A stretch of DNA of 64,000 nt from Oligoflexus sp. (GCA_014377445.1 JACMPP010000067.1:1-64000); one strand, 5' to 3'. Counted from the first letter of the stretch, positions 24,615 to 34,681 are shown. Notes: generated from the letters alone by a model not told the origin. Numbers and translations: made by a program.

Positions 24615-26618
24615 ATGAATAACTCTCGTTTCGCTTTGCTCGGTACCTGGCTCATGTGTAGCCCTTTACTCGCGGCGACTCAAGCTGTTGCCCCAGCCCC
24701 AAGCAGCGATATTCCGGATCGTCGGGAATTCCCGGTCAATGAGAACGTCAACGCCTGCGAAAACTTCTATGAGTACGCATGTTCGACAGCCGTCAGCCAC
24801 TTCAAGCTTCGCGACGACCGTAGCTCGCATACCTTTGCTTTTGGAGATTCGCGCGAGCGCCTTCTTGAACGCAAAAAAGTCTTCCTGAAAGACCTGCAAA
24901 AGAGGCTGCTTGGCAAAGAAGCCCTGCCTGAGCGATCGAAGAATCTCGCGACCGTCTACATCGCTTGTATGAATCCCGAAGCGCGCAAAAAAGAAGAGCA
25001 GAACGAAGTCGCCAAAACTGTAGCGGAACTCAAGGCGATCAAGACCCGTCCGGAATTCCTTGCTTACCTTCAGAAGAAACGCGATGCCGCGGAGCCCAGC
25101 TTCGTCGATGTCGGAAGTTCTGCCAATCAGGACAAGCCGGAGATCCTCGACTTCTATTTTGATTTCGACATGCAGACTCTTCCGGAACGCTCTTACTACC
25201 TGAAGCCGGAAGTCACAGCCGACTTCAGTGGCGTTCTCGAGAAGTTCTTTACGACCATTGGCGATAGAAAAGCCAAGGATTCAGCCAAAGCCGTCCTGAA
25301 TCTCGAGACAGAATTCGCGAAAGTCCATCCCCTACCCTCGGAGATGCGCGCGATCTGGAGTCAACGTTCGAGCATCTCGAAAAAAGACATCCTCGCAAAA
25401 TATCCGAGTTTTGAGCTGAAAACAGCTCTCGACAAAGTACCGGACACAGCCAATATTCGTCACTTTATTCCAGAGACTTATGCTTTCGCTGAGAAAACCC
25501 TCAAGACCGCCAAGCTCGAAGACCTGAAAGCGGAATATCTCTATCGCGCGCTCTCGCCGCTGATGGATGACGCTTATCCGGAATTCTTCGCGAGTAAATT
25601 CGCATTTAACCAAAAACATTTGGGTGCGCCCCCCGTCCGTCCCGTTCGTGAAGAACGCTGTACACAGATGGTCATGGGCAGCTTCAATAAAGAACTCGAC
25701 GCGGAACTCCTGCCGGTCATGTTCCCGGACTTCCCGCAGGAAAAATTCATCGCTCTAGCTGAAAAGGTCCGCGCCAGCATCATCGAAGGCGTCAAGACCA
25801 ATAGCTGGTTGAGCGAAGATGGGCGCAAGGGCGCTGTCGAGAAAATGTCGAAAGCCAAACTCCAACTCGTCAAACCTTTGAACGACGAAGAGTGGTATTT
25901 CAATCCAACGGCCAACTATGCTCTGGATACACCTATCGCCAACGCTCAAGCGCTTGACGTCGCCCTTACAGCGCGGATGTACTCCGAGCTACCAAAACCA
26001 AGAAACCGCGATCGCTGGGGCATGGGCCCTCTCACGGTCAACGCCTATTACAGTCCTACTGACAACAAATTCGTGATGCCAATCGGTATCCTTCAGTATC
26101 CGTTCTACGATCCAAACCTGCCGGTCGAAGTGAATCTGGGGGCAGTTGGCGCCGTGATCGGTCATGAACTCGGCCACGGTATCGACGACCAGGGCGCTAA
26201 ATTCGACGCTGAAGGCAAACTTCGTCAATGGATGAGCGATAAAGACATCGACGGTTTCAAAGGCCGCGGCAAGAAGTTTGTCGATCAATTTGCCAAAATT
26301 GGACACAACGGCGAGCTGACTCTTGGCGAAAACATCGGCGACCTCACCGGGGTAACCTTCGCTTACCGCGCCGCTTTCCCGGAAGGCAAGGGTACGACTG
26401 ATCAAAAGAAAGCCTTTTTCCTACAGTACGCCCGTCTCTGGTGCGGCGTTGAACTGCCTAAGTATTCTGAGCAAATGTTGAAAACGGATCCGCATTCCCG
26501 TGGTTTCGCCCGCGTGAATCAGCAGCTCAAAAACCAACCGGCCTTCGCTGAAGCCTTTTCCTGCAAAGGCAATGATCCGATGGTTCTAAAAGCGGAAGAT
26601 CTGGTCAAAATCTGGTAA
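24615..26618 (+). CDS. M13-family (neprilysin/PepO-like) zinc metallopeptidase, exported
   Basis: 667 residues with a signal peptide (MNNSRFALLGTWLMCSPLL, Ala-rich cleavage region). The N-terminal domain starts with the family's CENFYEYACS. The catalytic domain has NAYYSPTDNKFVMPIGIL, the zinc site VIGHELGHGIDDQGAKFD (H517, E518, H521) and ENIGDLTG (E572 third ligand, D576). It ends in W as is typical, but the usual final Cys-x-x-Trp has become VKIW. It would degrade peptides in the periplasm or outside. GGAG precedes the ATG. The gene stands alone. Confidence 0.95.
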   Translation: MNNSRFALLGTWLMCSPLLAATQAVAPAPSSDIPDRREFPVNENVNACENFYEYACSTAVSHFKLRDDRSSHTFAFGDSRERLLERKKVFLKDLQKRLLGKEALPERSKNLATVYIACMNPEARKKEEQNEVAKTVAELKAIKTRPEFLAYLQKKRDAAEPSFVDVGSSANQDKPEILDFYFDFDMQTLPERSYYLKPEVTADFSGVLEKFFTTIGDRKAKDSAKAVLNLETEFAKVHPLPSEMRAIWSQRSSISKKDILAKYPSFELKTALDKVPDTANIRHFIPETYAFAEKTLKTAKLEDLKAEYLYRALSPLMDDAYPEFFASKFAFNQKHLGAPPVRPVREERCTQMVMGSFNKELDAELLPVMFPDFPQEKFIALAEKVRASIIEGVKTNSWLSEDGRKGAVEKMSKAKLQLVKPLNDEEWYFNPTANYALDTPIANAQALDVALTARMYSELPKPRNRDRWGMGPLTVNAYYSPTDNKFVMPIGILQYPFYDPNLPVEVNLGAVGAVIGHELGHGIDDQGAKFDAEGKLRQWMSDKDIDGFKGRGKKFVDQFAKIGHNGELTLGENIGDLTGVTFAYRAAFPEGKGTTDQKKAFFLQYARLWCGVELPKYSEQMLKTDPHSRGFARVNQQLKNQPAFAEAFSCKGNDPMVLKAEDLVKIW

Positions 26619-26741
26619 TTCTTCCCTGCGGGGCATGTGGCATAGCATTCCTCGCAGTTTCTTTTCACATTCCCGCCCCAGGTTCGTTGTTTTCTCATCA
26701 TTATTCTGCTTCAATAGTCTGACTGCCAAGAGGAGTCCGGC

Positions 26742-28124
26742 GTGACCACAGAAAAAACCCTGAAAAAAATACGCTCTGGTTTATTTGACCGTAGCCTCAG
26801 CCTAACTAAATTAGCCGTACAATCCGGCGCCCATTTAGCGATGACGGGGATCAAGGGCGCTTTTTCTGACAGCGACGGGCGCGATGCGCATTTCAAGGCT
26901 TTGATCAATGTTCAGGCCCGGCTGCTGACCAGCGAACTCGGTCGACTGAAGGGCAGCCTCATGAAGGTCGGACAGATGCTCGCCCTCTACGGCGAACATT
27001 TTTTGCCCGAAGAAGTTGTGAGTCAACTCAAATCCCTCAACGAACAAAGTATTTCCGTCGAATGGAAAGAGATCGATCGCCTGCTCAGGCAACGACTCTC
27101 CCCCGAAGCACTTGCCGATCTCGAGATCGACCAGAAGCCTCTTGCAGCCGCATCCATGGGCCAGGTCCATCGCGCCGTTTGTAAGAAAACCGGCGAAGAA
27201 CTTTGCATCAAGATCCAATACCCAGGTGTGGATGAAGCCATCGACAGCGATGTCAAGGCCCTCCGCTCGATCCTGAGCCTTCTTAAACTGATGCCGAGCA
27301 ACAACAAAGCCTTCGACGAACTCTTCGAGGAGATCCGCAGCATGCTCCATCAGGAGCTTGATTATAAGAAGGAACTGGCCTTTACCAATGAAGCCTGCGG
27401 GCTTGTCGCCTCGGATCCACGCTTTATCGTGCCACGCACCTTTCCCCAATATTCTGCCGAACGCCTGCTCACAACTTCTTTCGAGCACGGCGTGAATATC
27501 GACAGCCCCGAAGTCTTAGTTCTGAGTGAAGAACGTCGATCCAGGATTGCGGTCGCTTTTTGTGAAATGTTCATGCGCGAACTTTTTGAATTCCGCATGA
27601 TGCAAACCGATCCTCACTTCGGCAACTTCAAGATCCGCCTCGGTGCGGACGCGCAAAGCGACCAGATCATCCTGCTCGACTGGGGCGCCGTAAGACGCTT
27701 CGATGAAGTCTTCCTCAAGAACTACCGGCAGATGATCGATGGCGCCTTTGAAATGGACCAAAAAAAGATTATCGAGGCCGCATTCACCATCGGCTTTTTG
27801 AATCCCGATGCATCCGATAAACTTCTCAAATCCTTTGCCGAAATTTGTTTTTTGGCCGTAGAGCCCTGGCTTCCGCCCCAGGATCCACGTGTTCCTTCGC
27901 ATCTGGTGGATCGCAACGGCTGCTATATCTGGTCGAAAAGCGACCTTCCGACCCGCATTGCCGGTCTCGCGACCAAGTACGCCATCTCGTTTAGGGTGCG
28001 CGCCCCCCCGCGTGAAGTCCTCTTTCTCGACCGAAAGATCGGTGGAATATTTATTATGATGAAAGTCCTGGACGCCCGCTTTCAAGGGCACAAGCTGGTC
28101 GACAAGTTCTTCCGGACGATGTGA
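26742..28124 (+). CDS. ABC1/UbiB-family atypical kinase
   Basis: 460 residues from a GTG with AGAGGAG upstream. It shows the ABC1 family's KxGQ motif in SLMKVGQMLALYG, the Ala-rich loop replacing the glycine loop (PLAAASMGQVHRA), VCIKIQYPG-type Lys region, ELDYKKELAFTNEA, the catalytic QTDPHFGNFKIR (Asp in place of HRD) and LLDWGAVR as the DFG equivalent. UbiB-type proteins support isoprenoid-quinone or lipid handling on membranes. There is no ubiquinone gene next to it, and no C-terminal membrane helices are evident. It converges on alkB with a 7-base gap. Confidence 0.88.
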   Translation: MTTEKTLKKIRSGLFDRSLSLTKLAVQSGAHLAMTGIKGAFSDSDGRDAHFKALINVQARLLTSELGRLKGSLMKVGQMLALYGEHFLPEEVVSQLKSLNEQSISVEWKEIDRLLRQRLSPEALADLEIDQKPLAAASMGQVHRAVCKKTGEELCIKIQYPGVDEAIDSDVKALRSILSLLKLMPSNNKAFDELFEEIRSMLHQELDYKKELAFTNEACGLVASDPRFIVPRTFPQYSAERLLTTSFEHGVNIDSPEVLVLSEERRSRIAVAFCEMFMRELFEFRMMQTDPHFGNFKIRLGADAQSDQIILLDWGAVRRFDEVFLKNYRQMIDGAFEMDQKKIIEAAFTIGFLNPDASDKLLKSFAEICFLAVEPWLPPQDPRVPSHLVDRNGCYIWSKSDLPTRIAGLATKYAISFRVRAPPREVLFLDRKIGGIFIMMKVLDARFQGHKLVDKFFRTM

Positions 28125-28131
28125 ACGGATT

Positions 28132-28761
28132 TCAAGGCAGGAGGATGCTGCGAAAGGTGAGATTGATACGAGGTCCAAGCGGCTTCTTTGTCTTGCCGAT
28201 CGCATGCAGGTACTCTCTTTGCAAAGCGCCGCCCATGAGCAGAAGACTGCCTGACTCCAGGTCGAACTTCGTCGTTTCCCCAGCATGATCGCCTTTCATG
28301 CGGGATTTGACCAGAAAACGCCTCATCGCCCCAAAGGATAGAGACGCGATCAGCGGATCGGTCCCAAGCTCCTTTTCATCATCCGCATGATAACCCTGAT
28401 GATGCGTGCCATCCGCATAACGATTGGCGAGGACCGAGTTGAATTTCACACCCAGGTCATTATTCAAACGTAGCCTTAGCTCTGAAAGACTATCGATCCA
28501 GGGCTTCGCTTCATTCCAAATCCCCGAATATGCATAGCTCGCCCCCGGATCACCATACCAGGCCGTGAGTCTGGGCAACGGTATGCTACGGCCAAAAATC
28601 TTGATCGCATCCTGCTGCCAGGCAATACGGAGATCCAATTCGGCAAAGACTTCGCCTGGAAGGTAATCCGCGCAGTAGATCAACCATGACTCCCCTCTTC
28701 TCCAAAGTATCGGGGACTTAGCACTTAGATCCAGCTTTTGCATCCAGTCATCAGGCGACAT
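28132..28761 (-). CDS. alkB: AlkB-like 2-oxoglutarate/Fe(II) dioxygenase
   Basis: 209 residues; GAGGGA precedes the ATG. It repairs alkylated bases (1-methyladenine, 3-methylcytosine) by oxidative demethylation. The layout is that of the ALKBH2/3-like subgroup: PRLTAWYGDPGASYAYSG for the base-contact lid, FNSVLANRYADGTHHQGYHADDE with the iron-binding HxD, a family FGAMRRFL segment, then LHAIGKTKK (second His) and RINLTFR with the two Arg residues that bind 2-oxoglutarate. It is alone, not in an ada operon. Confidence 0.92.
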   Translation of the reverse strand: MSPDDWMQKLDLSAKSPILWRRGESWLIYCADYLPGEVFAELDLRIAWQQDAIKIFGRSIPLPRLTAWYGDPGASYAYSGIWNEAKPWIDSLSELRLRLNNDLGVKFNSVLANRYADGTHHQGYHADDEKELGTDPLIASLSFGAMRRFLVKSRMKGDHAGETTKFDLESGSLLLMGGALQREYLHAIGKTKKPLGPRINLTFRSILLP

Positions 28762-28922
28762 AGCTTTCCCTCAACGCTAAACCTCGGGCGCTCGTGCGCA
28801 AGCCGAGGCATCTTTTGACTAAAATAAGGTACATCTCTCGCCATTTTTTTGCATTCGGCCTTTCATTCAAGGCGCGAATCCATTAAGAACCCAGTCGGTT
28901 CATGCGAAGAAAGGGCCCTCCT

Positions 28923-30011
28923 ATGCGCTTTGTGCTCTATTGTCGTCCAGGTTTTGAAAAAGATTGCGTAGCTGAGGCACACGATCAATTTGCGTCACTC
29001 GGTTGGGATGGATATCCTGAAATTCACGGGGAGCATGGAATCGTCAGTTACAACGGGACGCCTTTCGATCCAGAGAACCCTCGTTCCTCCGAAATTCCCT
29101 ATGCTGCCAATTTCATATTTACGCGTCACATTCTTGAGCAGGCCACTGTCGTCAAAGAATTGCCCGCTGCCGATCGTGCGACCAAACTTGCGGAAGCGCT
29201 GCTGAAGAGCACGAAATTCCGGAATTTCCGCGAACTCGTCCTCGAATTTCCGGATACCAACGAAGGGCGCGCGCTCGCCAACTTCTGCAAAAAATTCCAT
29301 CCGGCGATGGGCAACGCCCTCAAACGCAGCGGCTTTACGCTCGATCGCGGCAATCATAATGCACCCGCTGTTCATGTTTGTTTCCTGGACTACGAAAACG
29401 CCGTCATGGGTCTGAGCTGGAAGAAACGCAGTTCGCCATGGCGCAGCGGAATTCCCCGTTTGAAATTCCCTGAAGAGGCTCCCAGTCGTTCAACCCTCAA
29501 ATTGGATGAGGCATTTTTAACCCTCCTCACTGAGGAAGAACGCAACGAACGTCTCCAGGGCGGCGGCACCGCGGTAGACTTGGGCGCGTCGCCGGGCGGC
29601 TGGACTTATCAGCTCCTTGAACGCAGCTTCTTTGTGACTGCGGTAGATAATGGCAAAATGGCTGAATCACTGATGGCGACTGGCATGCTCGATCACAAGA
29701 GTGAAGATGCCTTTAAATTTAAACCCAAAACACCTGTCGACCTTTTGGTTTGCGACATGGTTGAGAAGCCTCAGCGAGTCATCGAGCTCGTTGCTCGCTG
29801 GTTTAAAGAGCAACAGTGTACCTGGGCCGTGATCAACCTCAAATTGCCCATGAAAAAACGGTTTGCCGAAGTCGAAGCCTGCCAGCTTGCCTTTTGGGAG
29901 CTCAGCGGCCTGACGGAAGACAAGTTTGAAATTCGTTGCAAACAGCTTTACCATGACCGGGATGAAGTCACTCTCGTGCTTATTCCGAAGCCAAAAAAGG
30001 CGAAACGATAA
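28923..30011 (+). CDS. rlmM: 23S rRNA 2'-O-ribose cytidine-2498 methyltransferase
   Basis: It methylates C2498 of 23S rRNA with S-adenosylmethionine. The ATG at 28923 (MRFVLYCRPGFEKDCVAE) has AAAGGG upstream and yields 362 residues against 366 in E. coli; an ATG seven codons earlier is less likely. The N-terminal THUMP-like region is followed by the Rossmann methyltransferase core: GGGTAVDLGASPGGWTYQLL (SAM loop), VTAVDNGKM, DLLVCDMVEKP and VINLKLPMKKR, giving the K-D-K-E-type catalytic set. The ending QLYHDRDEVT is typical. Confidence 0.94.
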   Translation: MRFVLYCRPGFEKDCVAEAHDQFASLGWDGYPEIHGEHGIVSYNGTPFDPENPRSSEIPYAANFIFTRHILEQATVVKELPAADRATKLAEALLKSTKFRNFRELVLEFPDTNEGRALANFCKKFHPAMGNALKRSGFTLDRGNHNAPAVHVCFLDYENAVMGLSWKKRSSPWRSGIPRLKFPEEAPSRSTLKLDEAFLTLLTEEERNERLQGGGTAVDLGASPGGWTYQLLERSFFVTAVDNGKMAESLMATGMLDHKSEDAFKFKPKTPVDLLVCDMVEKPQRVIELVARWFKEQQCTWAVINLKLPMKKRFAEVEACQLAFWELSGLTEDKFEIRCKQLYHDRDEVTLVLIPKPKKAKR

Positions 30012-30128
30012 GGCTTTTCCAGCGGCGAAGAGGACCAATTAAGTCCCGGCGCCTCCGATATTTTGATGGCCTTGAGGCACATGTACGATTTATAGTTTCG
30101 AGTTCCGGTTCGCATTTATGGGGATCTT

Positions 30129-31313
30129 ATGAAAAACGATTATTTCAAGCATCTTGCCCAAGAGCTCAAAGCGGTTAAAGATGCCGGACTTTTTAAAAAA
30201 GAACATGTGATCTCTTCGCCCCAGCAGGCGCGCATCGCCGCTGAAGGGCGCTCGCTGATCAATCTTTGCGCGAACAATTACCTGAGTCTCGCCAATCATC
30301 CCGCACTCGTTTCAGCCGCTCAGGAAGCCCTTGCAAAATACGGTTTCGGCATGGCATCGGTTCGCTTTATCTGCGGGACACAAGACGTTCATAAAGAGTT
30401 GGAAGCCAAACTTTCATCGTTTCTCGGCATGGAAGACAGCATTCTCTATTCGAGCTGCTTTGATGCCAACGGCGGACTCTTTGAGACCTTGCTGGGCGCT
30501 GAAGATGCCATCCTCAGCGATTCCCTGAATCACGCGAGCATCATCGATGGTGTTCGCCTGAGCAAAGCGCAGCGCTTTCGTTACAACAACAACGATATGA
30601 ACGAACTTGAAGAGAAGCTCAAAGAAGCGTCCAAGTGCCGTTTCCGCCTGATTGCAACGGACGGCATCTTCTCGATGGACGGCTACATCGCCAAGCTCAA
30701 AGAGATCTGCGATCTCGCTGATAAATATGATGCCCTCGTCATGGTCGATGATTCGCACGCGGTGGGTTTCATGGGCGCCAAAGGTCGGGGCACCCACGAG
30801 CATTGCCAGGTCATGGGCCGCGTGGATATCATCACCGGCACACTCGGCAAGGCTCTCGGTGGCGCTTCGGGTGGTTATACATCGGGCAAAAAAGAAATCA
30901 TCGACTGGCTTCGTCAGAGATCGCGCCCCTACCTCTTCTCCAACACGCTGCCGCCGGTCATCGCTGCGACCAGCGTCAAAGTGCTCGAAATTCTCGAAAA
31001 ATCGGACGAACTCCGCACACGCCTCCACAGCAACGCGCGCCTGTTCCGCGAGAAGATGACCGCTTCCGGTTTCAATCTTCTGCCAGGCGAACATCCCATT
31101 ATTCCCGTCATGCTCGGTGATGCAGCGCTCGCGACCCGCATGGCGGACGCTCTGCTCGACGAAGGCGTTTACGTGATCGGCTTCAGCTTTCCCGTGGTTC
31201 CCCAGGGGAAGGCCCGTATCCGTACACAAATGTCGGCAGAACTCAGTCCCCAACATATCACTCAAGCGGCTGAGGCTTTTGCCAAAGTCGGCCGAAACCT
31301 AGGCATTATTTGA
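30129..31313 (+). CDS. kbl: 2-amino-3-ketobutyrate CoA ligase (glycine C-acetyltransferase)
   Basis: A PLP enzyme that splits 2-amino-3-ketobutyrate with CoA into glycine and acetyl-CoA, the second step of threonine breakdown. It is 394 residues, as in E. coli (398). Motifs: [55 protein letters not shown], and [14 protein letters not shown] with the PLP Lys at 241. It begins an operon with tdh 12 bases downstream. Confidence 0.97.
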   Translation: MKNDYFKHLAQELKAVKDAGLFKKEHVISSPQQARIAAEGRSLINLCANNYLSLANHPALVSAAQEALAKYGFGMASVRFICGTQDVHKELEAKLSSFLGMEDSILYSSCFDANGGLFETLLGAEDAILSDSLNHASIIDGVRLSKAQRFRYNNNDMNELEEKLKEASKCRFRLIATDGIFSMDGYIAKLKEICDLADKYDALVMVDDSHAVGFMGAKGRGTHEHCQVMGRVDIITGTLGKALGGASGGYTSGKKEIIDWLRQRSRPYLFSNTLPPVIAATSVKVLEILEKSDELRTRLHSNARLFREKMTASGFNLLPGEHPIIPVMLGDAALATRMADALLDEGVYVIGFSFPVVPQGKARIRTQMSAELSPQHITQAAEAFAKVGRNLGII

Positions 31314-31325
31314 AGGAGAACTATC

Positions 31326-32363
31326 ATGGCCAAACTTATGCGCGCGCTCGTCAAACGTCATAGAAAGCCGGGTCTCTGGATGGAAGAAGTGCCTATCCCG
31401 GAAATCGGCGAGAACGATGTTCTCATCCGCGTAAAAAAAACAGCGATCTGCGGCACTGATCTCCACATTTACAATTGGGATCAGTGGGCGCAAAAAACAA
31501 TTCCGGTGCCGATGGTCACCGGCCATGAATTCGTTGGAACAATCGAACAGCTCGGCGCGTCGGTGACCGGATATAAAATCGGCGATCGTGTTTCGGGCGA
31601 AGGCCACCTCACCTGCGGCCATTGCCGCAACTGCCGCGCGGGCCAAAGACACCTTTGTCGCAATACCATCGGCGTCGGCGTGAACCGCCAGGGTTGTTTT
31701 GCTGAATACCTGTCGATCCCAGCCGGAAATGCCTTCAAAATCGCCGACAGCATCCCCGATGATGTCGCTTCGATGTTTGACCCTTACGGCAACGCAACGC
31801 ATACCACCCTCTCCTTCGATCTGGTCGGCGAAGATGTTCTGATCACGGGTGCAGGCCCGATCGGCATCATGGCGGCGGCTATCGCGAAACACGTCGGAGC
31901 TCGCAATGTCGTTGTAACTGACGTCAATGAGTATCGCCTGAACCTCGCACGTGAACTCGGTGCGACGCGGGCGGTAAACGTTGCCAGCGAAAATTTGAAC
32001 GACGTCATGCGCGAACTGGGAATGGTGGAAGGCTTCGATGTTGGTCTTGAGATGTCGGGCAATGCCCGCGCTTTCCGATCGATGCTTGACGCCATGAATC
32101 ACGGGGGCCGTATCGCTCTGCTTGGTATCTTTGCTGAGGAAGTGGCGATCGACTGGAGCGCTGTCGTCTTCAAGGGACTCTTCATCAAGGGCATCTATGG
32201 TCGCGAGATGTTTGAGACCTGGTACAAGATGAGTGCGATGTTACAAAGTGGTCTCGATATAAGCAAAGTCATCACTCATCGCATGCCAGCCGAGCAGTTC
32301 GACGATGGCTTTAAAATCATGAATGAAGGCAAGTCCGGCAAAGTCATTCTCGATTGGACCTGA
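31326..32363 (+). CDS. tdh: L-threonine 3-dehydrogenase
   Basis: It oxidises L-threonine to 2-amino-3-ketobutyrate with NAD+, feeding Kbl. It is 345 residues, a zinc medium-chain dehydrogenase. Motifs: [11 protein letters not shown] (catalytic Cys), [10 protein letters not shown], structural zinc set [25 protein letters not shown], and the NAD loop [20 protein letters not shown] sits at the right distance. It is translated from the kbl message and followed by a strong terminator. Confidence 0.97.
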   Translation: MAKLMRALVKRHRKPGLWMEEVPIPEIGENDVLIRVKKTAICGTDLHIYNWDQWAQKTIPVPMVTGHEFVGTIEQLGASVTGYKIGDRVSGEGHLTCGHCRNCRAGQRHLCRNTIGVGVNRQGCFAEYLSIPAGNAFKIADSIPDDVASMFDPYGNATHTTLSFDLVGEDVLITGAGPIGIMAAAIAKHVGARNVVVTDVNEYRLNLARELGATRAVNVASENLNDVMRELGMVEGFDVGLEMSGNARAFRSMLDAMNHGGRIALLGIFAEEVAIDWSAVVFKGLFIKGIYGREMFETWYKMSAMLQSGLDISKVITHRMPAEQFDDGFKIMNEGKSGKVILDWT

Positions 32364-32387
32364 TCTTTCCGCTTAATTATCTCTCAT

Positions 32388-32412
32388 AAAGGCCTCATAA
32401 GAGGCCTTTTTT
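32388..32412 (+). terminator. Terminator of kbl-tdh
   Basis: AAAGGCCTC/GAGGCCTTT stem with an ATAA tetraloop and six Ts, 25 bases after tdh. Confidence 0.95.
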
Positions 32413-32508
32413 CTGCCTAAAATCTATGATGCAGGCGAAATCAATGCAACAGTGACCGCCACCGGTCAGCGGACCCAGCAGGACTAATGAGCGAGCCAAG
32501 TGCCTCAC

Positions 32509-33192
32509 TCAGGGCAAAGGCTCGATCGTACCCACCAAAATCAACTGCCAGACCTGATTGGTCTGGCCAACATAATCCCACTGATGAATCTCCCGACCGT
32601 CGTCGGGCAAATTGTCGGCAATATCGAGAACCTTACCGCTAAAAAGTGAACGCAGGGCATACTGAGCCTCGGCTTTCCTGTCGAAAGCAAACTCCTGCAC
32701 GACATCCGAGCCCACTGCAGCCTGCTCGGCCTGCCCCCCATTATCCATCGATCGCCCTTTGATCTGCAGATACTTCTCGCTGTATACATTCTGGAGCATG
32801 TAACGATTGTTATCGCCAAGGCGCTTGATCCGAAAGTACTGAGGACTCGTTCCACGACAGCTAAACTGTCTGGGTGGATCGTTCAACTTCCCGGATTCCG
32901 GAAACTCAAAACATTTATTACTCATCACATTTTTAAGGAGATAGCTGCCGTCGGGCACAAGAGCGATTTTGGGCGTGTCAGAGAAGACAGGGGCATTGGG
33001 GACGAGAGGAGGATCCTGAGGCAGGACGGGCACGGGAACAGGATCCCCAGGTTTGGTCTCGGCGGACTCAGCGAGCGGACCTTCTATCGGTTCAGGAATA
33101 CGGGACTTACTGCTTTTACAACCAAAGAGCGAGCCGAGGCCAAGGCTAGCCAAGAGGAGCGATGTATATGGATAAGGGAAAAATCTAAGCAT
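32509..33192 (-). CDS. Lipoprotein with ricin-type beta-trefoil lectin domain
   Basis: 227 residues; lipobox LFGC. A Pro/Glu-rich linker (about 28-75) leads into a beta-trefoil of RICIN type: PDGSYLLKNVMSNKCFEFPES, YFRIKRLGDNNRYMLQNVYSEKYL, and ALRSLFSGKVLDIADNLPDD with QWDYVGQTNQVWQL. The three repeats and the QxW motifs (QVWQL) match carbohydrate-binding trefoils. It is probably an outer-membrane-anchored sugar-binding protein. GGGGT precedes the ATG. No enzyme domain is fused and no polysaccharide enzyme is adjacent, except that the sugar transferase lies about 450 bases upstream on the same strand. Confidence 0.85.
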   Translation of the reverse strand: MLRFFPYPYTSLLLASLGLGSLFGCKSSKSRIPEPIEGPLAESAETKPGDPVPVPVLPQDPPLVPNAPVFSDTPKIALVPDGSYLLKNVMSNKCFEFPESGKLNDPPRQFSCRGTSPQYFRIKRLGDNNRYMLQNVYSEKYLQIKGRSMDNGGQAEQAAVGSDVVQEFAFDRKAEAQYALRSLFSGKVLDIADNLPDDGREIHQWDYVGQTNQVWQLILVGTIEPLP

Positions 33193-33274
33193 GTTACCCC
33201 CAAGTCTTTAGCTTCAGGATAGCAGAAATTCCACGAGAATATGAAAGTGCATAGGGCCGGGCGAGACCCCGGGC

Positions 33275-33299
33275 AAAAAAATACCCCGGAAACCGGAGC
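33275..33299 (-). terminator. Terminator of the 42-codon small gene
   Basis: On the minus strand CTCCGG-TTT-CCGGGG is followed by a T run of about seven bases, 17 bases after the small gene's stop. Confidence 0.7.
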
Positions 33300-33315
33300 A
33301 TATTCAATCACTGAA

Positions 33316-33444
33316 CTATTTACCGTATGAGGTCCGAAAATAGTCTCTATGGTTAACTGGCATCAAAACATTCGCCAAAAGTTTTTGTGACACAGTTTTT
33401 TCTTCAACACGAATACCGAACAGGCGTTTGAGCCTCTCTAGCAT
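33316..33444 (-). CDS. Small protein, 42 residues, basic and amphipathic
   Basis: It is too short for usual gene calls. An ATG preceded by a strong GGAGGG site (9 bases away) opens 42 codons, ending TAG. The product starts MLERLKRLFGIRV, which could be an amphipathic basic helix able to lie on a membrane or nucleic acid, and ends DYFRTSYGK. A hairpin terminator follows 17 bases later, and the sugar-transferase terminator lies upstream, so it looks like an independent transcription unit. I recognise no family. The case rests on ribosome site, frame and terminator together. Confidence 0.6.
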   Translation of the reverse strand: MLERLKRLFGIRVEEKTVSQKLLANVLMPVNHRDYFRTSYGK

Positions 33445-33566
33445 AGTATATTCCCTCCAGAGAACGTCTAAGGCACAATCGGTATCTTAAAAAAAACAAG
33501 AAGGAAGCTCAATGAGGAAAATTCTTATTTTTGAGAATAATTTTAAATTCACTGCAGTTTAACAAC

Positions 33567-33600
33567 AAAAAAAGCAGTCGACCCTTTCGGAAAGACTGCT
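33567..33600 (-). terminator. Terminator of the sugar transferase gene
   Basis: On the minus strand AGCAGTC pairs with GACTGCT, with an inner CTTTCC/GGAAAG-like extension, followed by seven Ts. Confidence 0.85.
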
Positions 33601-33639
33601 GAGACAGACAAAGGGAAGCGGACGATGCCAAATCGCGGC

Positions 33640-34416
33640 TTAATAGGCACCTTTGCCTGTGAGCATGACAAGAATCGTTCTGACTATTAATATGATATCC
33701 AAAGCGATCGACCACTTTTGAACATACTCAAGATCCATACGCATCCATTGTTGGAAGTTGGTGTCACTGCGTCCCGACACCTGCCAGATACAAGTACAGC
33801 CTTGTTCCACGGCAAGACGTTGGTACTGCCAGGATTCCCAAGACTTCACCTCGCTGGGCAAAGCCGGTCTTGGACCGACAAGACTCATGTCACCCCGAAC
33901 GACATTCCAGAGCTGGGGAAGCTCGTCGAGCGAGAATTTACGGAGAAAACGTCCGAAACGGGTCACACGGGGATCGTCTTTCATCTTGAAAGCCGGGCCG
34001 TCACTTTCATTTTGATTCATGAGGGTAATCTTCAAGGCGTCGGCATTGGGTATCATGCTGCGGAATTTGTGAAAGCGAAAGAGACGACCGTCTTTGCCGA
34101 CACGCGTCTGACTGAAGAAGATGGGTCCTTTGCTGTCGAAACGGATAAGAGCAGCCACCAAGAGGAAAAGAGGGCTTAAAGCGATGAGAGCGAAGCCCGC
34201 TCCGAAGAGATCGAGAAACCGCTTCATAAAACGTTGGATGGTCGTTGCAGGACTTCCACTATCGATCAGTCGCCGTATTTCAGTATTGAGAGGAACGCTA
34301 TAGACAGCCAATTCACTGGAGAGCTGCTCCGAGCTGAGAGGATAGTCGGGCGCCCCAATAGCGATCTCGTTGATCTGAGAGGTATCAGGGTTTAATTGAA
34401 CATCGGTTCGTTCCAT
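33640..34416 (-). CDS. Polyprenyl-phosphate sugar-1-phosphate transferase (bacterial sugar transferase)
   Basis: The ATG at 34416 has AGGAG upstream and gives 258 residues. About 60 N-terminal residues are polar. Then a single hydrophobic segment ([21 protein letters not shown]) enters the membrane, followed by the PglC/WbaP-like catalytic domain: [56 protein letters not shown]. It would start an O-antigen, capsule or exopolysaccharide repeat unit by loading a sugar phosphate on undecaprenyl phosphate. The multi-helix N-terminal domain of WcaJ-type enzymes is absent. No glycosyltransferase or flippase gene is adjacent, so it is an orphan initiator in this window. Confidence 0.93.
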   Translation of the reverse strand: MERTDVQLNPDTSQINEIAIGAPDYPLSSEQLSSELAVYSVPLNTEIRRLIDSGSPATTIQRFMKRFLDLFGAGFALIALSPLFLLVAALIRFDSKGPIFFSQTRVGKDGRLFRFHKFRSMIPNADALKITLMNQNESDGPAFKMKDDPRVTRFGRFLRKFSLDELPQLWNVVRGDMSLVGPRPALPSEVKSWESWQYQRLAVEQGCTCIWQVSGRSDTNFQQWMRMDLEYVQKWSIALDIILIVRTILVMLTGKGAY

Positions 34417-34616
34417 GGGACAGCTCCTAAGCAGCAATGAGAACAACAACAGCAGCAACTGGCCTACTTAAAGCAAAGTTTTGGCCAGGCTTACTTCATT
34501 GAAATCATTGAGATTACGCCTGCTCGTCCCCGTCAGGCCCTCAACATCTGTCAGATTTTTCGACAGTTTTTACGAAAACGAGATACGTAAATCTTGAGTG
34601 AAAAGCCCTTGAATAT

Positions 34617-34642
34617 AAAAAAGGAGGAGCAAACGCTCCTCC
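34617..34642 (-). terminator. Terminator of the VTC-DUF4956-CotH operon
   Basis: On the minus strand GGAGGAGC-GTTT-GCTCCTCC followed by six Ts, 40 bases past the CotH stop. Confidence 0.9.
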
Positions 34643-34681
34643 TCACTGTTTATCAGGTTGCCGACCGGGCAATACCCAGGA

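Larger units (their letters stand above)
33193..33639. other. 447-base gap holding a small gene and two terminators
   Basis: No long gene lies here. It contains the 42-codon small gene at 33316-33444 with its own terminator, and the terminator of the sugar transferase gene at 33567-33600. The rest is AT-rich. Confidence 0.6.

Noticed and set aside
33512-33562. 16-codon plus-strand frame (MRKILIFENN...) with GAAGGAAG before the ATG
   Set aside because: The ribosome site is good but the frame is very short, overlaps no conserved element and has no terminator with a T run on its strand. Could be chance.
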